From Paratrimastix pyriformis (Eukaryota; Preaxostyla; Paratrimastigidae): a DNA stretch of 64,000 nucleotides. The position numbers and the translations under genes were made by a program. The notes below the pieces were generated by a model. It made no database searches. It was not told where the DNA came from and saw only the letters and a program-made list of their open reading frames with translations. Shown here in pieces: positions 1 to 11,430 of this stretch (the first letter of the stretch is position 1; every line of letters starts with the position of its first letter). Location: the NCBI GenBank assembly GCA_027972325.1, contig JAPMOS010000011.1, positions 684,501 through 748,500 on the forward strand, written 5' to 3'.

Positions 1-112
1 GCAGAGCAGAGCAGAGCAGAGCAGAGCAGAGCAGAGCAGAGCAGAAGAGCAGAGCAGAGCAGAGCAGAGCAGAGCAGAGCAGAGCAGAGCAGAGCAGAGC
101 AGAGAAGAAACG
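1..112. repeat. GCAGA pentamer satellite
   Basis: The window opens with an almost uninterrupted run of the 5-bp unit GCAGA with a single phase slip near position 45. It probably continues left of the window. No coding potential is visible in it, and it lies beyond the 3' end of the first gene. Confidence 0.9.
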
Positions 113-404
113 AAACCCCAAACGGGAAGCCCAATCGAGAGTGGGAGGGGAGGGATGAGGAGAAGGGATGAGGGAGGAGGAGGGAGAGCAGCCTGCAAGA
201 TGGGAGCGAGCGAAATAAGGCAGGGGCCGCCGCCTCCTCGGACCAGGCGCAGGCGCAGGCACGGCACGCCCCACAAAAGAAGACCCGCGCCAAAGGAGAA
301 GTAGAGAGAGGGGGGGAAGACCACAAGCGGAGGGAAGGAGGAGGAGGAGGAGGAGGGGAGGCACAAACGGGGCCCCGGAAAGTCCGCGGGGGCGGGGCGG
401 GGCG
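113..404. other. spacer downstream of the RhoGEF/kelch gene
   Basis: About 290 bp of purine-rich sequence (GGAG/GAGG runs) between the satellite and the stop codon of the minus-strand gene. No RNA gene or reading frame is convincing. It should hold the 3' UTR of the minus-strand gene. Confidence 0.5.
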
Positions 405-3400
405 CTATTGGACGGTGCAGCGGCACTGGCCGGCCTCTCTCTGGCGGGCCATCTCCGAGACGGTCGTCCACGACTCGGGGTCCAGACCCTGCCCAGCAGC
501 CCGATGGCGGGCGGGCGGCCCAACGAGAGAGGCTGGGTCAGGCCCAGCGGCGGGAGGGGCGGGAGGGCGCGGGAGGGCGGGTGGGGCGGGGCAGGTGGGG
601 GTGGGGCGAGGCGGGGCGGACCTGGCCGGGGTTAGGCAGGCTGCGGGCCAACCGCTCGGCCGTGGCGCGGGGCTCCTTGCTGATGTACAGGAAGAGCCGC
701 GGGATGGGCGACCGCGGGGTGGGCCCGGGGGCGGCCGGGGGCGGGGGGCCGCACCGGGCGGCCTCGTCGCGGGCCTGGCCGATGAGCCGGTCGAGTTGGT
801 GCTGGTGGCGGAGCGGCTCGAAGGCGCCCCCGCTGGTCAGCAGGCGCACCAACAGCGGAAACCCGTACTGGGCGTGCAGGTAGACGTACAGCGCGTAGAG
901 CGAGTACCCGTACTGGTTGAAGGGCGGCGGGTCGGCCGGGCTCGGGAAGACCTGCATCGGCATGGGCGGGCGGGCGGGTGGGCGGGTGGGAGGTGGTCGG
1001 CACCCAGCTCGTGGGGCCGGGGCCGGGCTGGGCTGGGCTGGGCTGGGCTGGGCTGGGGCTGGGCTGGGCTGGGCTGGGCTGGGCTGGGCGGACCTCGATG
1101 TAGTAGTCGCGCAGCTGGCGGCTCATGCGGCAGCGCAGCTGGATGAGGAGGCCCGTCCCGGGGACCCGTGCCGGCCCGCCGGCCCCGGTGATGGGCGGCT
1201 GCAGCTCGGTCAGGTCGCCCTCGGCCTCGGGGGCCCCGGGCGGGGCGCCCAGCCCAAGCCCCGTGGGCGGCGGGGCGGGCAGGTCGTGGGCGTAGTCGAA
1301 GAGGCGCTTCTGCAGTTCCATCCGCTGGCGCCGCTCGGCGTCGGCGTCGGCGCGCAGCTTCTCGAAGCGCCGCTGCAGCTCGTCCATGCCCTCTGCTCAC
1401 ATCCACACACGCCCACACACGCCCACACGCCCACGCCCACACACGCCCACATACGCCCACACACGCCCACACGTCCACACGCCCACACGCCCACACGCCC
1501 ACACGCCCACACGCCCACACGCACCACGGGCCGCCCATGCCACGAGGGTGAGGCGTGCCAGGGGGCAACGGGGCAGAGGGGCAACGGGGCACAAGGAGCC
1601 AAGGGGGGGATCAGATGAGGGGAGCATGCGGGGGTGGGTGGGTGCGGCCAGACGCTGGAGGGCCTCCCGGGCCAGGGCGGCGGCGGCCAGGTCGGCGCTT
1701 GCCTGCTCGCGGGCCAGCCGGGTGGCCGTCAGCTGCTGCTGGGCCTCGCCGAGGGCCGCCTGGGCCTCGACCATGCCCGCCTGGGCCTCGGCCATCCCCT
1801 GGCGGGCCGCCTCGAGGTCGCGCAGGGCCTGGGCCTGCTGGGCCCGGGCCGCGTGCAGGTCGCGGTCGCTCTGGGCCTGCTGGGCGCGCCCCTCACGCAG
1901 GGCCGCCTCCAGGTGGGCGCACTCGGCCTCCAGGGCCCCCTGCCGCTGCTGCTCCTGTGTGCGTGCGTGTGTGCGTATGTGTGGCGGGAGCCCGGGGCCA
2001 CGGCGTATGTGTGGCGGGAGTCGGGGTGAGCGCCCGGGGCCACGGCGGGCCACGGGGTGGCGGGGGTGCGGCGGGGGCGTGGCGGGGTGGCGTGGCGTGG
2101 CGGGGGCGGACGGTGCTCTTGAGGTGCTCCACCTGGGAGGTGAGGAAGGCCACGTGCGAGCGGAGCATCTCGGCCTCGCTGCGGGCGCCGCCCCCGCTGC
2201 CGTCGCTGCCCGAGCCGCTGCGTGGGCTCTGCTCGACGGCCAGCGGGACGGAGTGCTCCACCAGCCGGCTGCGGGCCGAGGTGGGGGCCGGGCTGGCGGT
2301 GAGGGTCTTGGGGAGCATCTGGGCCGAGTCGAGCAGCTGGGCCAGCCGGAGCGGGTCCCGGGGCAGCGAGCCCATCCGCACCGAGGTCAGCGCGGCCGCC
2401 AGGGCGCTCGTGTCGGCCGCCGAGATGGTCGCCTGGCGCTGGTGCACCGCGGGGGGTGCCACGAAGACGCCCCCAGGCTCGGCCTCAGCCCCCGGGGGCG
2501 GGGTGGGCGTCAGGCGCCCCGGCGGCCCGGCCTGGGGCTGGGCCTGGGGCTGGGCCTGCTGGGGGGGCAGGGCGGCGCTGGAGGCGCGTGCGGGGCTGGT
2601 GCCGCGGAGGGGCGGGGTGGTCGATGCGGGGCTCAGCCCCAGCGGGGGCGTGGCCGAGCGGGCGGGGCTCGTGGGCGGGCTGCTGGCCCCCGTGGTGGCG
2701 GCCGAGGGCGCCGGGCTCGGCCGGGCCGCCACAGAGGGCGACCGCAGCAGCGGGGTGGGGGTGGGGGTGGTCGCGGGGCCGCCGCCCCGGGCCTGACGCC
2801 AGTCGAGGAACTGGGGGGCAGGGGGCAGGGGGACAGGGGGACAGGGGGACAGGGGACAGGGGACAGGGGACAGGGGGACAGGGGGACAGGGGACAGGGGA
2901 CAGGGGACAGGGGGACAGGGGGACAGGGGGGACAGGGGGACAGGGGGACAGGGGACAGGGGACAGGGGACAGGGGACAGGGGACAGGACGGGGGGACAGG
3001 GGACAGGGACAGGGGACAGGGGACAGGGGACAGGGGACAGGGACAGGGGACAGAGGACAGGGACAGGGGGACAGGGGACAGGGACAGGGGGACGGGGGAC
3101 AGGGGAGGGGGGAGGAGGTCGGTGTGTGTGTGTGTGTGTGTGGGGGCGGACCCTGAGCTCCTGGATCTGGACGGCCTTGCAGGTCGGCCTCCTCAGGCGT
3201 CATCCGGCTGTCCACAGGCGGAGGCCCCAGGTGACCATCGCAGGACATGGGGCATGGGGCAGGGGCAGGGGCAGGGCAGGGGCAGGGGCAGGGGCAGGGC
3301 AGGGGCAGGGGCAGGGGCAGGGGGGGCAGGGGCAGGGGCAGGGGCAGGGGCAGGGCAGGGGCAGGGGCAGGGGCAGGGGCAGGGGCAGGGGCAGGGGAGC

Positions 3401-5656
3401 GGACCCTCGGGCGCGTGGGAGGCTGAGGGTGGACGAGAGGAGGCACAGCCGCTCGGCGTTCTGGCGGGCCTCGGGGGCCTTCGTGCGCAGCTCCTGCAGG
3501 AGCGCGTCTCGCAGCTTGGTCACTGCGCCCACACGCATGCCCCCCGTCATGACGCCCCACCCAGCCCACATGCCCCGTGAGGACACGAGGGCCCGTGACC
3601 AACGGCAGGCAGATCCCAGAGACAGCGACAGCGACAGAGACAGCGGCAGGGGCAGCGGCAGGTGCGGGGTGGTGGGCATGGAGGCGGGACGGACGCACGG
3701 AGAGCGAGTAAACCGAGCCGAGGGGCGCCCCGTCGGCCCCGCGGCCGCCGATGATGTAGAGGTGCCGGTTGGCCAGCAGGCAGGCGTGCCCGTCGCGGGG
3801 GGGCGGCTGGGCGCCCGTGACGGTGGGCTGGGACCAGGCCAGGGTCTCGGTGTCCAGCAGGGGCAGGTCCTGGAGGGCCTCGCGGCTCGAGCGGCCCCCC
3901 CAGACGAAGATCCGCGTGCCCACCAGCACCCCCGTGTGGCCCCAGCGGGGCGTCGGGTCCCGGCCCGAGGTCGTCACGGCCACCCAGGCCCACCGCTCTG
4001 CACCCGCCCGTCCCAACAGCCGGGCAGGGGTCGGGGTGAGGGGCGTGGTGGTGGGGTCGTGAGGGACGGGGCGGTGCATGGCCGGCAGGGGGCGGGCGGG
4101 GGGGCGGGGCGGACCCATGTCCAGGCAGGCCAGCTCGCCCATGCAGGTGCCCGGCCCGGCCGAGCCGCCCCAGATGAACAGCCGCGACCCGACCGCAACC
4201 GCGCAGTGCCCGTACCGCGGCCGGCACCCTGCACCGTTCCGATCAGGTCATGGGCGGGGCGGGGCATGGGCGGGGCGGGGCATGGGCGGGGTGAGGCGGG
4301 CGGGGCGTGGTATGGCGGCGGGGGCTGGGGGGGCGGACCGGGGTTCTCGGCGGGCGGGGCGGGCGAGGTGCCTGTGGTGCCGGCCGGGCGGACGGGGACG
4401 GGCGGGTGCTCCCACCGCCCCGTGGCTGCGGGTCGGGCCAGAGGTCGGCATCAGGCCAGAGGTCGGCATCGAGGGATGAATGGTTCGGCCGGCCAAGCGG
4501 CCAAGGCGGGTGGGGGGGTGCGGCTGGGGGGTGCGGGTGGGGGTGCGGACCGATGTGGAAGCAGTGCACGTCGCCCAGTGGGGCCCCGGCCGCGTCCCGG
4601 CCGCCGAAGATGACCAGGCAGCCCTTGTACAGCGTGCAGCTGTGTCCCATCCGGGCGCAGGGCGGCTCCGTGGCTGGGAGCGACGGGCATGGGGTGACGG
4701 GCATGGGGCGACGGGCATGGGGGTTGGCATGGGGTGGCGGGCATGGGGTGGCGGGCATGGGGCGACGGGCATGGGGTGGCGGGCAGACGGGCATGGGGGA
4801 CAGGGGAGGGGCGACGGACGGTGGGACGGGTCGAGGGCGACCAGCTGCCACCGGCGGGTTGCTGAGGGGCCCAGAGGGGAGCGGAGCCGGGCGTGGTGAT
4901 GGCGCATCCAAAGGGGAGCGGAGCCGGGTGAGGAGCCAGCAGGTGGGGGGTGGGGGGTGGGGGGTGAGGTTTGGGTGGCGGCCGCGGAGGGGGCGCGGGG
5001 CATGGGCTGCTGCTGCGGACCGCGCTCGTAGCAGAACAGGTCGGGCGGGCAGAGGGCGCGGAAGCCCTCGGGCCCAGGGCTGCGGGCGCCGCCCCAGACG
5101 TAGAGGCGCCCCTCGTGGGCGGCCATGGCGTGCTGGGTGCGCCGCCCCGGCAGGCAGGGCCCGAGGGGGACCACCTGCTCCCAGGCCAGCGACTCTGCGC
5201 CCCGCCGCCGCCCCGCCCAGAGGGTGAGGGGGCCGCCGCCGCCGCCGCGAGGGCGGACAGGGACGGGGATGCGAGGCGGGGGCGGGGATGGCATGCAAGG
5301 CGGGGGCAGAAGGGAGCGGACCGGGGTCGAAGAGGTGCATGCTCTCACAGCAGCCCTGGGCGTCCTCCCCCCCGTAGAGGACCAGCCGGGGCCCCGCGTT
5401 GACCAGGCTGGCCAGGGCCTGGGGCGAGCTGTGGATCAGGGCCAGGGTCATGGTCTCGGGCGGGGCCGGGGTGGTCGCGCCCCCCCGGGTGGGGTCGGCC
5501 CCCTCGGCGGGCAGCTGGAGCCCCGGGGGCGGCCCCAGCAGCACGGCCCGCATGTCCCACCGGGGGCTGGGCGCCTGCTCGTTGTCCCGCGTGTCCAGCC
5601 GCTCGTACGACATCGAGTCTGCACCACCACCACCACCACCACCACCGCCACCGCCA

Positions 5657-5691
<35 letters not shown>

Positions 5692-8340
5692 GCCACCGCC
5701 ACCCCGCGCCGCGCCGCGCCGCGCCGCCCCCGTGAGGACCAGTCGGCTGTGAGGAGCGGGTCCCAGGGGGGCGGGAAGGGCCGGGAAGGCGGGGCTGACC
5801 GGCCAGGGACTTGTGCTCCTCGGCCTGCTTGAGCTGCTCGACAAGCTCCGTCACGGCTGCCAGCCACTCGTCCCGCTCCTGCGGCCGGGCCGGGGCAGGG
5901 CAGGAAGGGGAGGGGAGTGGAGGGAGGGAGGGAGGGAGGGAGGGAGGGAGGACGGGGGGAAGGGGAGCAGAGTCTGAGCCCTGCCTGCCATACTGCCGGG
6001 GGCGCTGTGGGGCACTGTGGGGGGCGGGGCGGCGCAGCGCGGACCTGGACGGATGGCGCCCAGACGGCCACCTTGCGCGGGGTGCGGGTGGGCCCCAGGA
6101 TGCGCACCCCGCCCCCCGGGGGCGCCTCGGCCCGGGCCTCCACCCCGCACAGCTCGAAGCAGGTCGCTGCACGGCCACAGCCACGCCCCACCCCATCCCA
6201 CCCGTGGGCGGACCCCCCCAGTTCGGTGTCATCGCAGCCAATGGGCCGGATGGCGGGGGCGATGCCAGGGGCAGCCGCTGGGCCTCCGCGGGGGGGCCAG
6301 GCAAGCAACGGGCGGGGAGGGCCGGGGGGCCAGGCGAGCAGCGGGCGGGGAGGGCCGGGGGGCCACAGGGCGGACGGTCGGCGGGTGCGGGGAGGGCCAC
6401 CGAGAATGTGGTGATGCCCACCGCGTCGCGGAAGCTGTGCCGGCGGCCCTTCCGCTTGGCGAAGACCAGCACGTCGGTGAAGGCGAAGCAGGTGTGCGTC
6501 CAGCCGGCGGCCGGGGTGCCGCGCAGCTTGGCGGCCTTCTTGGGATCCCGCGAGCAGGGGCCCTCCCGGATGAAGCGCCGGTGGGGCGCAATCAGCAGCT
6601 GCCCCCCCCCCCCCCCGACCGACCCGACACGACCCGACCGGAAGCGCGACGAGGATATGCCGCGATGAGCAGGGGGCCGAGGGGGCCGAGGGGGGCCGAG
6701 GGGGGCCGAGGGGGGCCGAGGGGGGCCGAGGGGGCCGAGGGGGCCGAGGGGGCAGCGGGGCCGACCTCGCACCCGTCGAGGCGGCTCTGGATGTCGAAGA
6801 CCCGCTCGAGGTTCTCGGCCTGGCGGGCACGCTCGTTGACGTACTGCGCCGTCTCGGAGATCGTCTCAAGCGCCTGCCGGCCACGAAGACGGTCAGCGAG
6901 CAACGGGTCAGGGGCACGTCATGGCGTGGGCGTGGGCGTGGGCGTGGGCGTGGGCGTGGGCGTGGGCGTGGGCGTGGGCGTGGGCGTGGGCGTGGGGGGC
7001 GGGGGACCTTCTTGAGGAAGAAGCAGTCGGCGTGGCGGGGCGGGGTGTACTTGATGAGCTCCTTGAGGAGCAGCTTGTAGCGGGGGATCCGCTGGATGGG
7101 CGTCACCAGGAAGCTGGGCAGGTCGGGCTCCCCCAGGCCCGCGGCCGTCTCCAGGGTCTCCTGCACCCCCACCAGGCACCACCACCAGGCACCCCCACCA
7201 GGCACCCCCACCAGGCACCCCACCAGGCACCCCCACCAGGCACCCCCACCAGGCACCCCCACCAGGCACCACCACCAGGCACCCCCACCAGGCACCACCA
7301 CCAGGCACCCCCACCAGGCACCACCACCAGGCACCCCCACCAGGCACCACCACCAGGCACCACCAGGCGCGGCCCCGTGACGGAGAGAGGTGAGCCCAAG
7401 GGCCGGTGCGACGGCTGAGGGCACAAGGGCCTGCATCGACCAGGGCAAGCAATCCCGGCGCACATGGGCTCACGCCCGGAACGAGGGCAGGGTGCATGCC
7501 CGGGGCCGGGCGGGGGCGGACCTTGACGAACTGCACGAAGGGGCGGCACTTCTGCAGGCGGGTCAGGGTGAAGAGAGCCTTGTTGTAGTTGTTCACGTAC
7601 TGGGCGTACGTCCGCAAGAAGGGCGCCTGCGCAGCCGACCGCCCGTGCCCACCGTGACCACTCGGTGACTGAGCCGGCGGCAGAGGGCCGGGGCGGGGGG
7701 CGGAGGGGGGCGGAGAGCGGAGAGCGGAGGGCGGAGGGCGGAGGGCGGGGCGGAGAGCGGAGAGCGGAGGGCGGAGGGGGGCGGAGAGCGGAGGGCGGAC
7801 GAGCTCCAGGAAGACATCGCCGATGATGGGCACGAATGCCCAGCCGTCCCAACGGGTCTCCAGGGTCTTCAGAAGCTCCGAGTTGTACCCCAGGATGGCC
7901 GGAACCCTGCCGGGGGTAGGGTGGGAGGGGAGACCGTGCGGAGCAGAGGGGTGAGGAACGTGCGCCGCTCGGGGTGGACGCTCCAGTTGGCCATCTTCGT
8001 CGCCTTGGCAGACCCGGAAAAGATGCTTCTGTGATCTTCTTGGTTCAAGATCTTCTCCAACGGGACCGCGAATGCGTCCCGAAGCGCTCGCAAATGCAGA
8101 ACATAGGAACGTTCGGTCTCGAGAATCTCCCGAACAATATGATTGCGGTGAATCATCCTAGGTGGCACGAGTGAGAAAGGCGACTGGAACGCAAGGCCGA
8201 CCTCTGATATTCCTCATTGTTTTTCAAGTGAGAGACTGTTCGCCAACGCCGGAAAAGAGATTGGAGAACGATGACACTTTTTATGGTCTTCGGATCCGAT
8301 GACAGGGGCCTCGTCTCCATTGGGGGCAGAAGACGAATCG
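405..8340 (-). CDS. IQ/RhoGEF(DH)/PH/kelch multidomain protein
   Basis: Likely guanine-nucleotide exchange factor for a Rho/Rac GTPase acting on the actin cytoskeleton. I place the start at 8338-8340 ([11 protein letters not shown]) because it opens an IQ-like motif ([13 protein letters not shown]) that runs in frame across an intron into the DH domain ([18 protein letters not shown] at about 8150). The DH core continues in exons at about 7.9, 7.6, 7.1 ([19 protein letters not shown]) and 6.85 kb. A PH domain follows (about 6.6-5.8 kb, ending [16 protein letters not shown]). Then come five or more kelch units from 5.6 to 3.7 kb with the usual GG plus W/Y spacing (for example [20 protein letters not shown]), coiled coil around 1.93-1.64 kb, and an unrecognised C-terminal region ending at the TAG at 405-407. 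More than ten introns begin GTCCGC. Domain calls are firm; exact exon edges are approximate. Confidence 0.85.
1023..1088. repeat. intronic GGGCT repeat
   Basis: Tandem GGGCT pentamers with one slip, just inside a GTCCGC-type intron of the minus-strand kelch gene. Confidence 0.85.
1396..1526. repeat. intronic CCCACACG/CCCACACA repeat
   Basis: About 130 bp of imperfect CCCACACG/CCCACACA units filling an intron of the kelch gene between two coiled-coil exons. Confidence 0.85.
2818..3110. repeat. intronic GGGGACA minisatellite
   Basis: Nearly 300 bp built from GGGGACA/GGGGGACA units of 7-8 bp, the longest minisatellite in the left third. It sits in an intron of the minus-strand gene (the opposite strand reads as CCCTGTCC units) and is followed by a short TG run at 3121-3140. 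Confidence 0.9.
3247..3397. repeat. intronic GGGGCA hexamer repeat
   Basis: About 25 copies of GGGGCA with a few deletions, directly after a GTCCGC-type donor (minus strand) at about 3.40 kb. G-rich on the plus strand, so G-quadruplex formation is possible. Confidence 0.9.
5622..5705. repeat. intronic CAC/CGC trinucleotide repeat
   Basis: CACCAC then CACCGC repeats, ending at a splice acceptor (minus strand) just before the first kelch exon. Confidence 0.85.
6667..6755. repeat. intronic GGGGGCCGA repeat
   Basis: About nine copies of a 9-10 bp GGGGGCCGAG unit in an intron between the DH and PH exons. Confidence 0.8.
6920..6997. repeat. intronic GTGGGC hexamer repeat
   Basis: About 13 copies of GTGGGC in an intron inside the DH-coding region. 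Confidence 0.85.
7160..7372. repeat. intronic CACCAGGCAC minisatellite
   Basis: About 20 copies of a 10-12 bp unit (CACCAGGCACC plus CC or CA) in an intron of the DH region. Confidence 0.85.
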
Positions 8341-8497
8341 AAATAAGATGAGAAGAAGAGAACCTATATATCCCAGGGTTTTGTTACCAATTCCCCACAC
8401 GATTCACGTCGCAAATCATTCATATTTCTCCCCGAAAAAAGATGGGGGAAGACGCAAATAATAATGATATCATCGCTCGAGCTGCTGCACATGAGAA
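8341..8497. promoter_or_regulatory. AT-richer promoter region of the RhoGEF/kelch gene
   Basis: A 157-bp spacer between two genes on the same strand. It is clearly more AT-rich than the gene bodies (for example the stretch at 8362-8400), as at every gene start in the window. It must hold the 3' end of the GTPase gene and the promoter of the RhoGEF gene. No named motif is claimed. Confidence 0.5.
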
Positions 8498-9520
8498 CTA
8501 TATGGAAGTGGGGTCAGAACCCTCCGGGCGGGGGTCAGTCGTGGGCGGAGCCGCGGTGGTAGAGGTAGAGGTGGTGGGTGGAGCTGCTGCGGCTGTGGTG
8601 AGGTTAGCAGGAGCTGGTGGTGGGGAAGAAGAGATGGGATCGGAAGAGGAAGAAGCGGCGGCTTCCTGGATGGTGCGCTTTTGCTGGCCCTTGTCCACCT
8701 GCGCGCCCGCCCAAAGAGATCCCGCCCAAGAGGACCGTGAGCAATCAAAGGGGCCCCGGGAATGAGGGCGGACCTCCTTGACGAGCCACCGAAAGGCGTC
8801 CAGGACGCCGTTGCCCAGGAGGGCCGACACCCGGAGCAGCCGGAAGGGCCGGTGGGGGTCCCACTCGGCCGGCTCGATGCCCATGGCGCGAGTGACGACG
8901 TTCAGCTGGGCGCACTCGGGCAGGTCGCACTGTTCGGGGGGAAGGGTGAGTCGCCAGGGGGGCACTCGGCAGAGGGCAGACTTTGTTGACGAGGAACAGG
9001 AAGGGGGAATGTTCAAGCGATGGGGCGCTCACGACTCTGTGAAACCTGCTCAAACAATTCGGATGAGGTGGTTCGACCCCGCCAGGGAACAGACACCTCC
9101 TTGGCCTCCTCAAAATGGGGAGGGTAGGCCCCATCCAAGACCCAAACAACAGCGGCAACGTCAGGGAAATGATAATCCCAATAGGGCCGGAACCCCTGTG
9201 ATGGAGAGAAGGGAAAGGGAATGGAAAGTGAATGTGGTGACCACAAGAGACAGACCTTTTCCCCGCCCATATCGATGATGACAGCATCACGACCAAACAT
9301 TTTCAGTCGATCTGATTGTGCTTGGAGATCAAAAAGAATTGACCAGAATTCGCGGACCCATGTTTTGACCCAGAGTTGGTGGCGGTGGTTTGTCAAGCGG
9401 GAGTTTACTTTTTTTTGGATCCAACAGCGACCCGATGCGCAACATTGTGGTTGTTTTCCCACTGTTTTGAAGTCCCAGGATCAAAATTTTGATCTCTGGT
9501 TTCGGAAAGCAGCACCCCAT
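8498..9520 (-). CDS. Arf-like (Arl) small GTPase with atypical switch II
   Basis: Membrane-associated GTPase of the Arf/Arl family. It starts MGCCFPKPE at 9518-9520: Gly2 fits N-myristoylation and Cys3/Cys4 fit palmitoylation. Motifs in order: P-loop GLQNSGKTTTM, switch I PTLGQNM, G3 DMGGE, the Arl-typical FRPYWDYHFPD, G4 NKCDLPEC and G5 RVSALLG. The DMGGE exon and the NKCD exon are restored only after removal of introns starting GTCCGC, GTCTGT and GTCTGC. The C-terminus is a long Ser/Thr/Ala/Pro tail (about 65 residues) ending at the TAG at 8498-8500, longer than in ordinary Arls. The catalytic Gln of switch II (GGQ in Arfs) is Glu here. Closest in style to the divergent Arl13/Arl16 group, but I cannot assign a subfamily. 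It ends 157 bp before the RhoGEF gene starts. Confidence 0.85.
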
Positions 9521-9604
9521 CAAGGGAGGAAAAGAGAACCGCTCTGAGTGGAGGTCGCCAGGGTCTTTGTTTAGTTTTCGATTTCTCTTCCTTTGGGAGG
9601 TACG
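9521..9604. promoter_or_regulatory. short bidirectional promoter (Arl / SH3 genes)
   Basis: Only 84 bp separate the divergent start codons of the minus-strand Arl gene and the plus-strand SH3 gene, so both promoters and 5' UTRs must overlap here. It is AT-richer than the gene bodies. Confidence 0.55.
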
Positions 9605-11269
9605 ATGGCTGAAACTCGTCTTTACCGTGTTCGGTACCCATTCTCTGGAACCGAAGCCAACCAATTGACTGTCAAGAAAGACGATATTGTCCAAGCTTCA
9701 GGTGTGTACAATTTCTGCTCCGGTTTGCCTCATTCTTCTGGCAGCCTCGGCGAACCTGAAGGAAGACTGGCTTCTCGTGGAGACCACAAAGACTCCCAAA
9801 CTCCGTGGCTACATCCCCACCTGTTTGTCATCCGTTTTTTCCTTTTTCTTGCTCACCACCATTTTTTTGGGGGGGACGCAGCTTACGTGAAACCCTTTGT
9901 CTCAGAGAAGCCGCCTTTGACTGCCTCCACTCCCGCTGCATCAGTCTGTTCGCCATAGGCTTTCGGCTCTCACATTCATTCCGCCCTTGCAGACGACCGC
10001 TCCTCCTTCCACGGTTGGTGGCACTCCCATGGTCCCCTCGAGCCCCGCTGTTGGTGCTTCTTCGGGTATCTCCGCGGTCCTGGCCGCCGCGACCCCGATG
10101 GGCTCCGTCCTGGCCTCCACCCCCCGCCGCACGCCCCGCCTGGGGGCCGCGGCCGGCCTGCTGGGAACGCAGGGCCCCCTGCCCATGCCCATGCCCTCGG
10201 CCTCCCGACCCCGTGTCCTCAGCCTGCCCCAGCCAACTCCCCAGTCGGAGACGCTGGCCGAGTGCCTCGCCCGGCACGACGCCGAGTTCAAAGGGCGCGC
10301 CAAGACCCGCGACGAGGCCGCCGCGAACATCCAGGGGGGCCTTGGCCGGGCCGGCCACAACCTGACCACGGCCCGGGACCACCTGCACAACTTGGCCCAG
10401 CGAGTGGCCGAGCTGCAGGGCTTCTTCGCGGCCGAGTCGGCCAAGATCAACGAGAAGTTCAACCTCCAGCAGGCCTCCCTCATCAAGAGCGCCCTCCTCA
10501 GGCCCAGCCCTGCCCCGGCCGGTCTGACGGCGCCCCCAATGGATGGGCGGCGGGACGGCTCGCTTGCCTCCTCGGCTGCCCGTGCCCCCCTCCCCCTCCC
10601 CCCCCCCCCCCCCCGTCCGAGCCCCTCGTGACCGTCTGCTCGTGCCCTTGCGCGCAGCCCTGACGGCCGGCCCCGCCCCGAGCCCGGCCGCGAGCCCCCG
10701 GGGATCCGTGTCGCCCCTCCGCTCGCCAGCCGATCCCTCCCCCAGGAGCAGCGTCATCGGCCGCCCCGCCCCGAGCTCCACGCCCCGTTCGCTGTCCCCC
10801 TCACCGTCGCCCCTGATGCGCGGTCTGTCCTTGTCGCCCCAGGGCGGCTCCCCCGGATCGCTGACCTCCCCCATCACCCCGCCCCTCCGCAGCCGGCCTG
10901 GGCTCGCCGTCCCAGCCCCAGGGCCCCTCGTCGGCCACCCCGGCCTCGTCGGGGGCCGTGGGCCCATCGCCGAGCGGGTGGCGCTCCTCGTCGCCCTTCC
11001 GCTCGGCCCCGGCCTCGGCCCCCCCGCCCGCCACCAGCGGCGGCATGGCCCTCGCCATGGGGCTGGGACCCTTCGGCAGCTCGGCCGCCCCGCCCGCCGG
11101 GGGCATGGGCATGGGCATGAGCACGGGTCTGGGCATGGGCATGGCCGGCCCGGGGCTGGGCCTGTCGGGGGCGCGGACCTCGCCCCGGCCCATGACCTCG
11201 CCCCGGCCCATGGGGTCGCCCCGCTACGGGAGCTCGCCCCTCGCCGCCCCCTCTGGTTCGGACCTTTAA
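9605..11269 (+). CDS. SH3-domain adaptor-like protein
   Basis: Starts MAETRLYRVRYPFSG at 9605. The N-terminus is one SH3 domain: RVRYPFSGTEANQLTVKKDDI, then after the first intron (GTGTGT...CAG) DWLLVETT and RGYIPT, then after the second intron SYVKPF, the Gly-Tyr-Ile-Pro/SYV box that closes an SH3 fold. Downstream lie a Ser/Pro/Ala linker, a predicted helical segment (about 10.25-10.5 kb, ETLAECLARHDAEF through AKINEKFNLQQ), and a Ser/Pro- and Gly/Met-rich tail ending at the TAA at 11267-11269. Splicing the GTCTGT donor at about 10.82 kb to the acceptor at about 10.90 kb restores the frame. Probably a scaffold binding proline-rich partners. No family beyond SH3 is recognised. Confidence 0.75.
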
Positions 11270-11430
11270 ATCTTAACCTGGGTGGGGCCTGTGTCCTCCC
11301 CCCCAGCCCCGGCCCCTTCGCGGGCCCCGCGTGTATGATTATCCTCCCCATCCCCCTCGGCCCCCCCGGCCCCCAACAAGTGCTGCGATCGCCTCGCGTG
11401 GTGGTGGTGGTGGTGGTGGTGTCGGTTGAG

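Noticed and set aside
1386-4613. 1075-codon plus-strand open frame opposite the kelch gene
   Set aside because: Composed of repeats and reversed kelch/coiled-coil codons, with no domain. The minus strand carries the DH, PH and kelch motifs.
9329-9520. Alternative 3' splice in Arl exon 1 via GTAAAC at about 9.40 kb
   Set aside because: It would delete the switch I PTLGQN box. The GTCCGC donor about 60 bp further keeps it.
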